A stretch of 64,000 bases of DNA from Anthoceros angustus (taxonomy: Eukaryota; Streptophyta; Anthocerotopsida; Anthocerotales; Anthocerotaceae), in NCBI GenBank assembly GCA_010909165.1, contig MU008168.1, positions 1,302,001 to 1,366,000 on the forward strand. The letters are read 5' to 3'. The notes below the pieces were generated by a model. That model was given only the letters and a program-made list of their open reading frames with translations, had not been told where the DNA came from and ran no database searches. The position numbers were made by a program, and so were the translations under genes. Shown here piece by piece: positions 22,101-35,389 of the stretch; positions within the stretch are counted from its first letter, which is position 1, and the number at the start of each line of letters is the position of its first letter.

Positions 22101-25100
22101 GTCCTGCTCACCACGACGCTGCCGTGCCCGAGGCAGAGCCAAGGGATGGCCCTCCATACCAGTCCTTGATGGGCGAGGGAGAGCAACCTCCCATCCATCA
22201 TCCTCGATGGCCATCGTCATTGTGGAATTGCAGCCCTTGTCCTTAATGGCCGTCGGTTTCCACCACGAGCAACAATAATGTGCACATACGCAATGATCCA
22301 CAAAGCGGACACAATCGGTGAGGCGGCGGTTTTGACTTATGGATTCCACAAACACTTTAGCCTGCGCATGGACTTGTAGGTAGGCGAATAGGGCCAAAAA
22401 GTGTTCACATCCGGGCCTCACACTGAACCCCAGCCATACCGTGTGGTCACGAACACCATGCACCATGTGGAAGGAACCACCTCGCCACCGAGCGGCAAGT
22501 CCCCACGAGGATAGCCACATGACGCTCGCTCCACGCCATGAGGCGGTGACACTCCAACCTTTGCAAAGGATCCTTGATGGCCATCAAGATTTCTAGTTGT
22601 GCACGAAGATGGAGACATGAACACACGCCTCGTGGTGCGAACTACCACTCCACGCCCATTTAGGTTTCAAGCTAGCTCCGGCATACGTCAACATGTCATA
22701 CATGGCATAAGGTAGCAGGAGGCGCCGCAGGCATGTTCCGTGAAAATCGCCCTGCGAGGATGACCAAGAGAAAGGTAGTAGCGTGAAGCGAGGGCAAGGT
22801 GGTGACATTTAAAGCGGACCACCACCTTCTCACCTCTTGTGCCCCAGGCCACATCGGGTTGCGGATGAGAGGATCTTGAATTTCAACTGCCCATGTGACA
22901 AACCAAACATGGCGAGCTTTGATGGTGCCGTCGAATGATGGTTCTGCTGTAAATGTGAAGTGTGCGCCCATAAAGGCCGAATAAGTTTGTTTTCATGTCT
23001 CCTAAGGGCTGGAAATCCTTTGCGGCAGTGCGGCCATAGTGACGTCAGCCGTCACCCTAGCATGGTGCCGGGCGTGAATACATTATACGTTACGCCATGT
23101 GACGCGCATGATTGGTGGAGGCGAGAATGGGAGTCTCGAGCGATGGACATCATTATCTAGGAGAGCGGAATTGGCATATATGGCAAATTCACATACAGAC
23201 GGTCCTTCATTCATGGCATAATGAAAGGGGCATTTAGTTTGCTTGAATGGCTCTCACGTGCCACCCACCGTCCTTGCACAATGGTGTAGATGTTGATATA
23301 GATTATTACAAAAGCGATTGGAGCAGTAGCGTCGTCATTCAAACGACCTTGAGACGTGGCATGTTTTCTTCCATGCCATGAGTTTTCAATTATTCTAATG
23401 GCTTGCACCCACCTTCCTTGGACCATGGTGGAGGGAGAATTTTATTTGAGAGAAAGGGAACCATTGTCCTTGGTTCATGGCGTTGTAAGATGGCCATGAC
23501 CTTGTCATGGCATGGCACTTCCTTGGTCATCGGCCACTCGAAATCGCATTGCAAACACTTGTCCTTGGGTCACGAAATGGTCATAAAAAGCGGGGACTAT
23601 ATATGGCATGCATGGAGGAATGGCATCGTGGACAAGGAAGGTTTCGTGTTTGTGCCTTGCAAACACATGTAGTGAGGAAGGTGGCATGGCAAGGCAAGGA
23701 GCCGGCATGGCATGCCACGTAGTCCCCTTCTTGGATGGAAGCACGAAGGATGGTCCTAGCGGCAAGTGAGGTGGGCACGCTGGAGAATGCGATTCAAGTG
23801 GAGAGGGTGGATGATCATCGCGTGGGCGGGAGGCGGCGAGAGAGGTGTCGGGTCGGAGGGAGCAACTCCAGCGGTGGAGTCTGCGCCAAAGAGGGCGATC
23901 TTTGAGAAAGCGGCCGCAAGGGTGGGTGTCTCTAATAGGTGGGAGCTAACTGGAGGCGCTTTGCAGGAGAGAATCCAAAACTTTCGGAGGAATCGCAGGC
24001 CGTGACATCGGAGGAGGAGGAATTTGGCGTGAGTCAGGAGAAAGGGGCTGGTGATCGGGAGGAGCATGGTGGTGCTGCCCAAGAGGCCGTGTGGGTGAGA
24101 GAGGCCATTGGTCTTGTGGACCTTCTTGGGTGGCGATGGATAACCCCCAACAACGTGGGAGGAGGATGCAGGAGGAAAAGCTGCCCAAGTGGGAGGTCTC
24201 TGGAGGCCAAGGCGCGCAATGATGAGAAGGCAAGCGAGGCGGATGTGGAGATGGCGGATGATGAGGTGGAGAGACATCTACTACTACACTACATTGGAGA
24301 ATTGATGGAGCGGTTGGCGGTAAGCCACTAGGCAGCGTCATTTGCCGTGTTGTCTGCATGGGCGTGGAGTGTACATGGCTGTGAGCGGTTGCGATGGAGG
24401 TTGGGTGGAGAATGAGGAGTTGTTGGTTGGTGCGACGTGGTGATATGTAGGACGTGAGCTCTAAGTGATGTGTGTGCATGACTAGGGAAGAAGGGAAGGG
24501 AAAGGCGGTGGAAGGTGAAGGCCATGTCGGAAGGAAGGCACGAGATACTAGTGGAGAGAAGGAAGATGGAGGAAAGGTGGCAAGCAGGCGTCACCGTCAA
24601 GTGATCTTGGAGGCAACGTAGATGGTGGGGAACGGATGTGGGGAGAGCTGGAGAGATGGTGGGGACACGGATGTGGGAGCGGGAGCACTGGAGATGGTGG
24701 GGAACGGATGGATGAGAGAATGCGGGGCGCATGCCGATCTGAAAAACAACCGTGGCGGTGGGCCGTTTGTGGAGGGGAATGAATGTTGAGCCATTTTCTT
24801 CGAGCTGAGTCGCCAAGATGCGTGGGTGGACCGGTGATGGTCAATCAACAAGCAGATGGAATTGGTATTCCCACCTTTATAGCCTAGCATTTACAGGGTC
24901 CTTCGCCGTGAAAGTGGTGATTGAGGCCTGGATAGGTCTAGGAAGTTGTGGAGGAACCACAAAAACAATGGTGTTGGTCAAGAGTCACCAAGTGGCGTCA
25001 AGACTATGGCCATATCACTTGGAAGACGTACATGTTTGTAGATAAAGCCAATTGCATCGGTGGCAACAAAGCCACGATCTTTGAAAAGGGATAGAGGGCG

Positions 25101-25140
25101 CTTGAACTATCCAAAATTCCAATTAATTTGTCAATAAAAT
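19150..25140. other. Interior of CACTA-like element, no recognisable gene
   Basis: 19.2-19.4 kb is AT-rich. 19.8-20.9 kb is strongly pyrimidine-rich on +, giving Pro/Ser/His-rich ORFs that are probably composition artefacts. 20.9-25.1 kb has overlapping short ORFs on both strands (for example 22520-22026 on -, 164 codons, with AIKDKGCNS and AIEDDGWEV), without domains I recognise. Captured host gene fragments are possible but not shown. Confidence 0.45.
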
Positions 25141-25559
25141 CAAACACTTATATATGCAAGGTATGAGAGTGACGTAAGGGTTAGCACATATATATTACTA
25201 TATACACAAGTCTTGACGCCTATATACGTACATATATACGTATACAAAGAGACATATAAATACACTAATATAATAGAAGTATAACAGATGGATGTGTACA
25301 TATATATGTACACATACTTACACATACTTATGTCTTGAAGCCTACAAACATATATATGTATACTGTGTATATGCAAAGGAGGTAAAAAGGAAGGAAGGAG
25401 AGAGAGGTCCTTGTACAAGCATGTTGCAAGAGGAAGAGGGAAGAGTATAAAATGGGTTGTGATAGGGAGGTCCTTCTCACGGTCATGAAGGAGGAGAAGT
25501 GAAAGAGTATAAAAGGGTGTGATAAGGGCAATAAATAGCAGGGTGAGGTGAGAGGAGAG

Positions 25560-25883
25560 AGACCAAGTATTTAAGATGGGGTGAAGATGGGGTGAGAAGT
25601 TAGGATGGTGGGAAGAGAAAGAATGGACCAACTTAACGCAAGCCATCAAACCATGTTGCAAGTTGGAAGTGGTACATAAATACACGTAATAAAGTGGGAA
25701 ATTATTAAAATGCTTGTGAGAGGTGTACCCGGAAGGGAGTGGGAAGAGAGAGTGCGAGGTTCGTGTTAAGATACGCACCAAACGGGACAGAACTAACAAA
25801 CTTAATACCAAGCCTCAAAACATGTTGCAATGGAAGTGTAACAAAAATTGCAACATCGACTATAGGGTGCCCTTTCTAGTAGG
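25560..25883. repeat. Subterminal motif cluster, distal end of CACTA-like element
   Basis: AACATGTTGCAA, GTGTAACAAAAATTGCAACA and related motifs mirror the other end. Before it, 25140-25400 is an AT-rich TATATA/ACATAT stretch. Confidence 0.75.
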
Positions 25884-28800
25884 GCTGGTACGCCTTATGC
25901 CTCCAGTGCTCATAGCGGAGGAGTTGCAGGCGTCTCACGGTGCCTTGATGTCTTGGTTATCACCTTCGAGTAAGAGTTCGACTACCAACTTCCTAGGTTC
26001 CCCTCAGACTCAGTCCCTTTGGTCCCATTTCGCCTTCTCTCCGTCTTGACTTTGTCCGTAGGCTTGTGTGTCGGCGGGGTGTCTTGAGGCGGATCGGGCG
26101 TCGCGGCTGGGGGTTGTGGGGATCTCGTCCGGGGTGGGATCGTGGCCCAGGCACGGCTGTTCCAAGGCTTGGAGCACGCCACTCGGTGGCGTTCAACCCG
26201 TCGCCCTTCTTCGGTAGCGACTCTGCGATTCGGCGACTCCTCCACTATCGGTGTCCTGTGAAACCGTAGTTTGGACATCGCAGGCTCTCTCCAAGCTTGC
26301 GTGCGCTCTTCCAATCGACACCGAGAGCCTCTTGCAGTGTGATGTCGTGGCTTTGGTTTTGGACTACGGCGCATGCTCGTGGAGCGACTCGTCTAGCTGT
26401 GGGATTGCGGGGCCGTTCTTCTTCCTTGGTCGGCCGCGTTTGCGTGGGAGTGGCTCCGTTGCATATTCAGCTGTGGCGTCCTGCGCCTCAATGTCAGCGT
26501 CTTGAATGGCAAATCACGCCGCCGCCCGTGATTGTCGCCCGCCATGTGCGCTTGCGTCTTCTCGACTTGTGTCTCGTATCTTCTGCAGGACTAGTCCAAG
26601 AGTACCCCACACCTTGTTGGAGGCGGTCCAGGCCTACCTCTTTGGCGTACTCAGAACCAATTCCATCCAAGCTCTTCGCCTTCTGCTGGCCGGAGATCCG
26701 CTCTCCACCTCTTGTGGTGAGATGTGATCACTCATGGTTGGTCGTGCCACGAGTTCCGGCTAGATGCTTGCTTTTGAATCGTGGGCTCGATACCAAATGC
26801 AACAATGGGTCTAAGCACGATTATGGTGACCACAACCGGAACGCAGAAACCGTCCCGATTGGCATGTTCGAGTTACATGGAATATGTTTTATGCAAAAAT
26901 ATCGTCAAATTGATCTCAATTTTAGTGTACAATACGTTTTGGGAGGAGAATTTTGTTGAATTTTTTTCTCCATAAAAACATGCATAACATATATCATTGC
27001 CATTATTACACAGATTAAGCTGGGACAAATGACAATTTCGTGACTAAGTACCCTTGTCCACTGTGAATCTGGCGTCGCAGCGTCGGACGCGACCACATGT
27101 GTTGATTAGGTCTTTGGTTTTGCAAAGCGAGTGTTTTGGGGGCGGACTCTTCATGTGAACAGACGTTTGTGACGTGGGCGCGTCGTGGAGGCCAGCGCTT
27201 ACTGTGTGTGCACAGAATCGATTGCACGCGTGGCGTGGAAGCTGGAAGTGTGGCGAGCTTAGATTCGTTTGTGGGTGGCGCAGGCGTGGGGCTGGATTTT
27301 GATCGATTGGAGGTGCTTGCTTTTGGAGGTCGTTTCTAACACGGTTTTTGTTTGCTACCTAGGAGGGTGCTAGTGTGGCGCCCGATGAGGCGTTTTGGGT
27401 GCTCAAGTGCTAGTTTGGGTTGGTGGTTGTTTGTGTGTGGGCGGTGTGTGGGCGGAATCCATGGGTGAACCACTTGGCGGTGGAGGGAGGCAGTGTGGCT
27501 TTGCGGGGAGGCGGCGTGCGGCTATGGCGGCTGCGGTGAGGATGGTGGCGAGGGAGCATCACGCCCAAGGGAGTAGGAGGCAGGAGGCAGGCTGCCACCC
27601 TTGGAGAGAGTGACCGCAGCCTTGCAAGTCGACATCTCTTGACGAGGCGAGCCGTGGAATTGGCACTCGGGGATGCGGTTCTATCCATTGGTGTGAATGT
27701 GCGGGATGAGAACAGCAATTGGGCTTAAGGCGTGTGGGTGGGTCGGATGTTTTGGCTAGGTACTTTGGAGGCCTTCACGGAGCAAATGATGGCTACCTTC
27801 TAGGGACTACTAATTTCTTTATCGTGGAAGAATGGAGGAACATCGATGACTTGGTGTACAGTTATGCAGGCGCCGGCCTAGCTTGCGCCGGAGGGTTCCT
27901 CGAAACCTTCGTTGGTGTGTTGGTGGAGCGCTCGGTAAAGGGTGGGCAAGCTTATTGGGACAAGCTTGGATGAAGAAGAAACAACGGAAGTGTAAAGATG
28001 GTAGTAGCGATCTGAGGGACGAGGAAGGTGGAGGTGAGGAAGATGAGGGCTCGGATGCTGATGATGCTCCACCAAGTGAAGCTTGGTGCGGGGCTGGCGT
28101 TCCATGTCGGAGGAAACTCCACATTGAGGCCACGGAGGCCACAGTCGTCAACAAAGTTTGGAGCTGCTCTCAAAGGAAAAGGCAGTATGATTGACAAGGA
28201 GCCATTGTCCTCGTCGAAAGTTGTGGCGAGCTTACGGAGAAGGACCACGTCGTCCATTGAAAGGTAAGACATATGGCCGTGAGAAAAGTGGCCTCGACCA
28301 TGGGCTCCAATGGAGGTGATTTGGCTCTTGGCTTCGTGTGAAGAAGGACTTGAGGCGTCGCGGATGAGGAGTCAAAGCTTGCTAAGGCGGGGAGGATGCC
28401 TTGAAGGATCTGGACTTGACAGGTCCAAATGACCTTGTGCTCAATGGCGGTGGGTTGGACTCGAAACACAACGATGCACCATGGGCGGTCCGCCAAAGTG
28501 TGAAGGCCAAGACAGACCATTGTAATGTTGTGAACAAGAAGTTGGCGAAAACACGGCTTGTAGGAGCAAGGCAAGAACATGTTCTTTGGGTTTTGGATTT
28601 TGAACAGGCGATCCGGTGAATTCACCAGCTAAGAGTGAAGAAGTCACGCCGGCACAGGCGGTGGCTCCATGCCACTCCCACGAGCCACACCACCGTGATA
28701 ACGATGTCAGTATGCACGTGCGTTTTCATAGTCCGACATCACAGTCATTACGCAATTCTCAATGGTCTTTGTCTCGAGGGGAGTTTTGATTTTGTGTCCT

Positions 28801-31800
28801 TGATCTCATGTGCACATGTTTGTTATTCTACGGAATATGCGGAGGATGTTTCGAAGGTCGGGTTCTTTAATGAGTGTGCAATGATTGCCTACAAAGCAGT
28901 CGTGTTTGTTGTTCTCCGATAAGTCCTGCTTCTAAGGGTGGTAGTGAAATGGTAGGGGAACCGAGCACTTTTACTCTCTATGATCTGAGTTGATGCTGCA
29001 TGCAGATGCTGGCTTTTTGGCGTGGAAGTCCATGTGTTTGATTGTGGTGTGTGGAAGATGCATGCGCTCTGTGCGGAGATGGTGCACTAGTTTGCCATTC
29101 TATTTCTTGTCCGAAGTTCTTGCATGTGTGGTAGACACGTGGTATGCGTGAGGCGAGTTGCTTGTGTCGAGCCGTGATGGAATGGATTTGTTGTGGTGGC
29201 GGGGTTGGTGGTCGATTGGACATCATGGAGATGTGGTGGCATGTGGAGATGTGGTGGCGTCGAGCATCATAGAGATGTGGTGGCGTCGAGCATCATAGAG
29301 ATGTGGTGGCGGGTTGGTCTTTGAAGTTTGTGACATGGTGGCACTTGATGTGGTGGCGGGGATGGTGGCGCCGAGTATGTGCCATGGTGGCGCTTGCTTG
29401 ATGTGGTGGCGGGGTTGGTGGTCACCTGCCCGAGTATGTGCCATGGTGGCCGCTTGCTTGATGTGGTGGCGGGGTTGGTGGTGAACTGCCCGAGTATGTG
29501 CCATGGTGGCCGCTTACTTCATGTGGTGGCGGGGTTGGTGGTGAACTGCCCGAGTATGTGCCATGGTGGCCGCTTACTTGATGTGGTGGGGTTGGTGGTG
29601 ATCTGGCCGAGTATGTGCCATGGTGGCCGCTTACTTGATGTGATGGCGGGTTTGGTGGTGATCTGCCCGAGTATGTGACATGGTGGCCGCGTACCTGATG
29701 TGCTGGCCACAGTTGGTGGTCTTCAATCCTCTTTGGTGATGTGTTGGCAAGGATTGTAATGTAGTTATAGCTTGTGATGTTCTCGTATCTGATTTTGTGA
29801 TTTGTTGGTGAAGGCGCTCTCGACTTTAACGTGGGTCTTCTGCGGGTGGTATGCATGCGAGATGGTATTCGCGCCACAGGCATTGCTTCCATGACATATG
29901 TCTCTTCCAAGCGTTGCAAAGGCATGTTCACCGCGCATAGGGTGCAACGAGATTTCAAAACACAGTTCTTGGCCAAGGGTGGCCCTTGAAGGACACCAAC
30001 GCACTGCATCGTGGGAGGATGACCAGCAGTGGGAAGCCAGTATTTGGAGATTATTCGCGATCCGCACGCATCATAGATGGGCGGTGTGATAAGCTCAAAC
30101 AATCGCTAGCAACACCTCGAGCAAGAAGTACTTAGAATCACCGGGTTTTGGCGCACTTGCATTGCTATCTACCGCAACGGTGAGCGAATTTCACAGCCAT
30201 ATTGTATCATTCTTCTCATTTTTGAATGGTCTTTGCTTGTGCCGGGAACATGAGCAGTCCCCATGTCCACAAACTTCTCCATGCATCTGTGGTAGCCTCT
30301 TTAAAACACCGCCTGACAATAGGGCTCCACCAGAAAAGCTAATACGGAGGTGCGTCCATCTTGGGACATGCACGAATATGTACACGCAACAAGCCCGCTT
30401 GACGCCATAATCCGGGCCAATTGTCGTGTCCACGTAGCCAATCCAATCCTCCAAAGATGGACTCGAGGTGGTGGCCCTTGCATCAAGGCTCCGCGTTTTG
30501 GGAAGCAGGAGGGCTTGAAGGGAACATGGACGGTGTGGCCCTTAGTCCCTACAATGGCTTCTTCGGTGCCCCTACAGTCACCTAGCACTCTGGAAATTCT
30601 TGTGCAGTCTTGAAGGATGTGGATGCCATTGTTGGTCGGACTTTGCTCCACGAAGATGGCGTTCGGAAGAGTTTTTGGCGATAATTTTGTAGGGTCTAGT
30701 GATGTCTGTGTCGATGGTGCTGTCACATTGGTGACGGTGGTTCGCACCCATGAAGAAACGCGATGGAGGTCGGGAGGTGATGAGATTGAATTGGCGGGGA
30801 TGGTCAGCATCTGTTGTTGTCATTCGGTGCCCAAGAGGTTATAAAGCGGTGATGTTCACCTGCTAGTGGTTTGAAGCTTTGTGTAGCTCATCCTTTGGTG
30901 ACCATGTGGCTATGCTTGATGGTGATGGTGTGGACAAGAGTGAAAAGGTTGGTGATGGTCGGTTGTGATCTCCTTTGCCGCATGGAGAACACGGCTCTTC
31001 TCAAAGCTGCCGAGGGGCCAATCTGTGGAGGCGATCAAGTGGACAATGACAGCATGCATGAAGCTCCGCGGCGATGATGAAGATGCCACCACATGCTCAA
31101 GAGGTGGATGAGTTGCGAGGTTTAGTTCTGCTCTTGTAGAGAAGATGAGCACAAATGCAGTGCAGGAAGTTCGCACCCTTCACGTGGTAGTGGCGGCGTG
31201 GAAACAATCGTGGTCGGGCTGGCCCATTGAAGGCGGAGGAGGGGCGTGGAGGGAGGAACACTCGTGCGGGCATGCAACTGATGAAGAGCCTCAACGACCT
31301 GAAGGTATGGGCTATGGTTCGATGGCCGTGACTACGGTACAAATTTCATGGTGTTGGCTCAAGGGAAATCCACGAGGAAGTGGACTTTATCTCTTGAAAT
31401 GTATGGAACACATCGAACTTGTGACCTTCAAGGATACTAATTGGGGAGGGAGGAGTTTAGCAGCACTATTGTTGTGAAAGCCTTCTACTATGAGCAAGTT
31501 CCCGGCATTGGTATGTACACTTTCTTTGGACTGGCGTGCCACCCAATGATCCTGAGGAGGACTGGTGCTGGCGACTAAGTTTTTGATGTGGCCAATGAGA
31601 AGCAAAATGAAAGCAACAATCGGCTCCACCCACATGAGAGGAAGTACATAGAGTGGTTGGCAAAGGTCGAACATGCAGGCGAAAAGTTGAAGACCGTGTG
31701 ACGATTGAATGTGTTTGTTTGTGGATCATGTGAGGGGTCTCTGAATTTGTCCTGCTGGTTGTGAGTGTTCGAGGCCATGTGACCGACATTTTTGGACAAA

Positions 31801-32850
31801 TGCGGTGTGAGTCGGGGATAAACACTTTGAGTCTGGATCCCATGTTGTATCAATGGGTATACGCCTTGTGACGAAATGCTCCATTTTGTGAGGGCACACC
31901 GAGCTAACCCCTATACTTGAATGGTTCAATGTATCTGACGACTTAGAATGAGAAGTGCCCTTCAAATTGCGTTCGCGCATGACAATTGGGTCCAACACGA
32001 TGCCAACCTAGCATCCTCCACCCACAAATGGCACAACCGATGGCATGAAGGTGAAAAAGCGGAAGGGCTCAAGCACAATCGCCCATCACCACACCGGTGG
32101 TGAACAACACAAAGCGCTAACCAAGGGAAGTATCGCTAGCCTATGAACAAAGGAACATGTAAGGCCCGGCTGAAGTTCCTTCCTCATGCTAGGATGGATT
32201 AGGCATCCACTTCCACCATCGTCATCCTCGCCCTCTTGCACCATATTATTGTCCACACCTCGGATCTGCAGATTCGGCTCCCGCCGCGTTCTTCCCGACC
32301 ATACGGCGTGGCGGCGGCGTCTCGGCCCATCACGCTTCCGCCTTTGTTGCCGGCGGTGGCTCGCGGTACTCCACCCAGCTTAACGCCGCCATGGCATCGA
32401 TCCTCTTGCTTCCACGGCCCGAGGTGCATGCACTGCGCGTGTGCCTCTTCGGCGCGGTAGCAACGACGTCGGAAGGCACTCGGACCCGACCCCATGTTGT
32501 TGCTGGTGCGGACTTAGCGAAGATGATCGGCGGGTGAAGGCGAGAGGAATGAATTGGTGTCATATTACCTGTTTTGTACACAACCAAGCTGTTGCACCCG
32601 GGCGGTCAAGTGGCCACCGTCATATGGCTCGGCTCTTATTCCCCAGGCGAAAGGAGGCGGTCACGCAGCATCACGTGTCCACGATGCGAGGAACTTGGAG
32701 GAATTAAGAATCATTATTGAATGCACCGGAAGTGTACCCAGGCGAGATGTATTAGAATGACGCAATTGTGATTCTGACTCATGAGTACAATTGTTTTTGG
32801 CATTTGCCTATGTTTCCATCGGATGCCCGCTTAATTCATTTTACGCTAGG
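25884..32850. other. Gypsy leader or further transposon DNA, gene content not recognised
   Basis: No domain could be named. Frames that look partly coding in both arms include an acidic segment on + near 28010-28080 (GGEEDEGSDADDAPP), a stretch at 27719-27973 on + (DVLARYFGGLHGANDGYLLG) and one near 31270-31400 on + (PEGMGYGSM). The acidic segment reads in frame in both arms. They may be remnants of a transposon gene or captured gene, broken by frameshifts. Confidence 0.4.
29330..29720. repeat. ~60-bp tandem array
   Basis: About six units containing GAGTATGTGCCATGGTGGC, CGCTTGCTTGATGTGGTGG and CGGGGTTGGTGGT follow one another with small differences. The mirrored array is at 46930-47300. Confidence 0.9.
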
Positions 32851-32853
32851 TAG

Positions 32854-34850
32854 TCACATGGAGTCGTCACCCTCTAAAGCAAAGTACACACCCCCTGCAC
32901 CTCGTCTTATGGTCATCTCAAATTTGCACATCACGCATTCAGAGGATGCAATCGCATGGTCGAATAAAAGGCATACAAGCGCTCGCATCTTGAATAGTGT
33001 AATACATTCCAGACAATGACCTCTCGGCATGAACGTCTTCATACTCCAAGGACACGATCTTGGGTGCGGAAAGTATGCTTTGCCTCCGTGCATCCGAGGA
33101 CATAAAATGTTGTCCCTCATCCGTGGTCTGCAAAAGCGAGGAAGTTGTCTCCTACTTCGGAAGGTCACCATGTCGGAGATATCTTCACTCTCATTGTCCA
33201 GATAACATCGGGACCATTGGTCCCTACGTCCGAGGCTAGAGGAGCACCATTAGGCATGTTCGGGAGGCCGCTTGCCGCGAGTTATTATTCACAGGATTTG
33301 GCCATGTGGCCTCAAAGTGAAGGCTTTCCAATACACAGATGAGGCACCGTTTCGCATTCGAATGCGCACTTCCGGGCACTCCACGCAAAAACAAGCAAGG
33401 CTCGCATTTTCGCTTAGTCGGATCTCAAGCTAAACCCATAGATCTGTGCATTTTTTGGACCAGTGTAGTCGCAACCAAACTTATTCCTCCTGTTTACTTG
33501 ATTTCTCTATGAGCCGAAGCTCCGATGCATATGGTGTCCACTTGTGTAAGAAGAAGAGGCCCCACGAAATATGACTTGTAAGGTAGGCCACGACATCCGC
33601 CGTGATTGAAGCGTGCCGTTGGGGATGATTCTGCTGCCAACTCTTTTGAATAGCTCCTGCGTCATGTTCACCCTTCCCATGGCCACTACGAAATCGACCA
33701 CAACATCCGACACCGCCCGGTGAGGGGTATCTTGCAATGAAATATGCCTTGAAGGGCTTGCACATCAAATAACACCAATGTTCTCGTGGCGCGGAAACCA
33801 GTCGCCATCCATTGCCAATGCTTCATAACGCAATGTTGGTAACAACGATCGTGAACCAAGTCATCAACGATGTAAAATGATAATACTTCTCAACGTTGCA
33901 GCCTGGGTCTTGGGGTCAATGGGCCCATTTCGCGGTAAAGACCGGCACCAAAATGGATACTTGATCATTACGCGATTATAGGCGTATTTAGATTACGAAC
34001 ACCAAAAGCATAGTTTTGGTGAAGTCCATAAGCGAGACAACGACATCCGATGGGAACCACTCTAAGCATTGCCTAAATTCCAAAGCACATCGCGCACATA
34101 ATAATCGTGGAGGATGAACTCCCTCATCTTTTTAGAAGTATGACACAAACTCCATTGGATGAGTCTCCATGAAAACTAGCTTTATGCGCTTCTTGTCCCC
34201 CTCACTATCTCTACCAACCACTTGATATTGAAGCGTCGCCACTTCAAAATGGAGTCGGGTGCACCTCCTTTGATGTCTCACCGGGCGAATCGCACCTTCC
34301 TCACGCCACAACGGGGCACGAAGACATGCAAGCTTGTGCCATGCGCATCACACTCTTTCTCGCAAGGCTTTGACAAGCAACCTTAAGCAACACAGTCTTG
34401 TGCATTGCAATGAAGAGGAGACTCTTCTACCGAGTGAGGAACACAAATGTCACGGCAATGGCATTGTCCGAGGATGCACTCTTGAAAGCCCACCACGCAA
34501 AGCATTAAAAGCGTCCTTGAGGAAGGCCATTTCTACATGGTACCGGCGTGAGCGTTGCGTTCTTGCAAGCTTTTGGAAATACGGTTTGATTTTCAAAATC
34601 TGGCGCCTGAATCTCTGGGTGCTCGCGCAAAACCAAGTAGAACTCGTCGCAACACCGGGATAGGCCATAGATTGAGACACGCCATCACACAAATTACTAG
34701 CTCGGCTTTGAGCAACACACGGCGTGTGCAAGCGAGAATGTGCCACCATGTGCACACACATTTCCACACTCATAGCATACAAGCGTCTCCGTGGACACCA
34801 AGCCACTACCATAACACCACAAACCACGCCATAACACGGACCACCTCGAT
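32854..34850 (-). pseudogene. Transposase-like gene (WSDG / GHGKGEHD family), left-arm copy
   Basis: The minus strand carries, in several frames, a protein best read in the right arm (41790-43704). Clear here are SGHGKGEHDAGAI with upstream FIARYPSP (33768-33481), KKMREFILHDY upstream, and a C-terminal part with MCKFEMTI (around 32.9 kb). I know this arrangement from large uncharacterised transposon-encoded proteins of mosses and ferns; the superfamily name is not certain. Many frameshifts and stops make it inactive. Confidence 0.65.
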
Positions 34851-34919
34851 GTCCTCATGACCGGGGCGACACTATCACGGTGGCTACATTGCTCACCGCG
34901 TCACTACATCACCACAACA

Positions 34920-35290
34920 CGCCACCGCGAGGCCCACCACCACCTCCGAGCCACCGCCACCACCTCCAGACCTGCCACCACCTCCGGATCACTTGCCACC
35001 ACCTCGGGAGCCCCCACCCACTCCCAGGAGCTCTCCCACCACCCATCGTTACACCTCGCCCGGGCTCCACCACCACATCCGGAGCCCGGCCACCACATCG
35101 AATCTTGCGACCACATCCGGGCCCGACCACCACATCCGAGCCCGAACACATCCGGGAGGTTGACCACAACATGTGGAGCCCTCCAACCATATCCGGAGCT
35201 CGACCACCGACCGTGGCCGACCACCACCCGGAGCCCGACCACGCATCCACCGTCCACCGCCACCCGCAAACAACATCACCACAGCTCTAG
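34920..35290. repeat. Short CCACCACATCCGGAGCCCG-type tandem repeats
   Basis: Irregular 18-24 bp units rich in CACCAC and CGGAGCCCG give Pro/His-rich ORFs in every frame. The mirrored stretch is at 41290-41690. The ORFs were not called. Confidence 0.8.
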
Positions 35291-35389
35291 CGGCTACCAC
35301 ATGCCCACATCCCAAAGCCCAACACGACTGGCCGGCGTACCACGGTTCTCCACCACCATTGCACCACGGATTCCCTAATATCGCCTCCA

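Larger units (their letters stand above)
18851..25883. mobile_element. ~7 kb CACTA-like DNA transposon, non-autonomous as seen
   Basis: Its inverted ends carry CTACTAGAAAAGGGCACC (left end CCTAGAAAAGGGCACC at 18851; right end as reverse complement ending about 25883). Both ends are followed by clusters of short motifs in both orientations (GTTACACTT, TTGCAACATG, TTAACAT), as in CACTA elements with subterminal transposase-binding repeats. The terminal CTACTAG resembles grass CACTA ends (CACTACTAGAAAAAGGGC) but a literal CACTA is not seen and no 3-bp duplication could be found. No transposase was recognised inside. It sits just upstream of gag within the gypsy leader. Confidence 0.55.

Noticed and set aside
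25140-25811. 223-codon minus-strand ORF with Tyr/Ile/Ser/Leu-rich sequence
   Set aside because: It spans the AT-rich TATATA/ACATAT stretch and subterminal repeats; composition explains it and no domain is visible.
29330-29720. CRISPR-like array
   Set aside because: Units are contiguous ~60-bp tandem repeats without unique spacers, in a eukaryotic transposon context.
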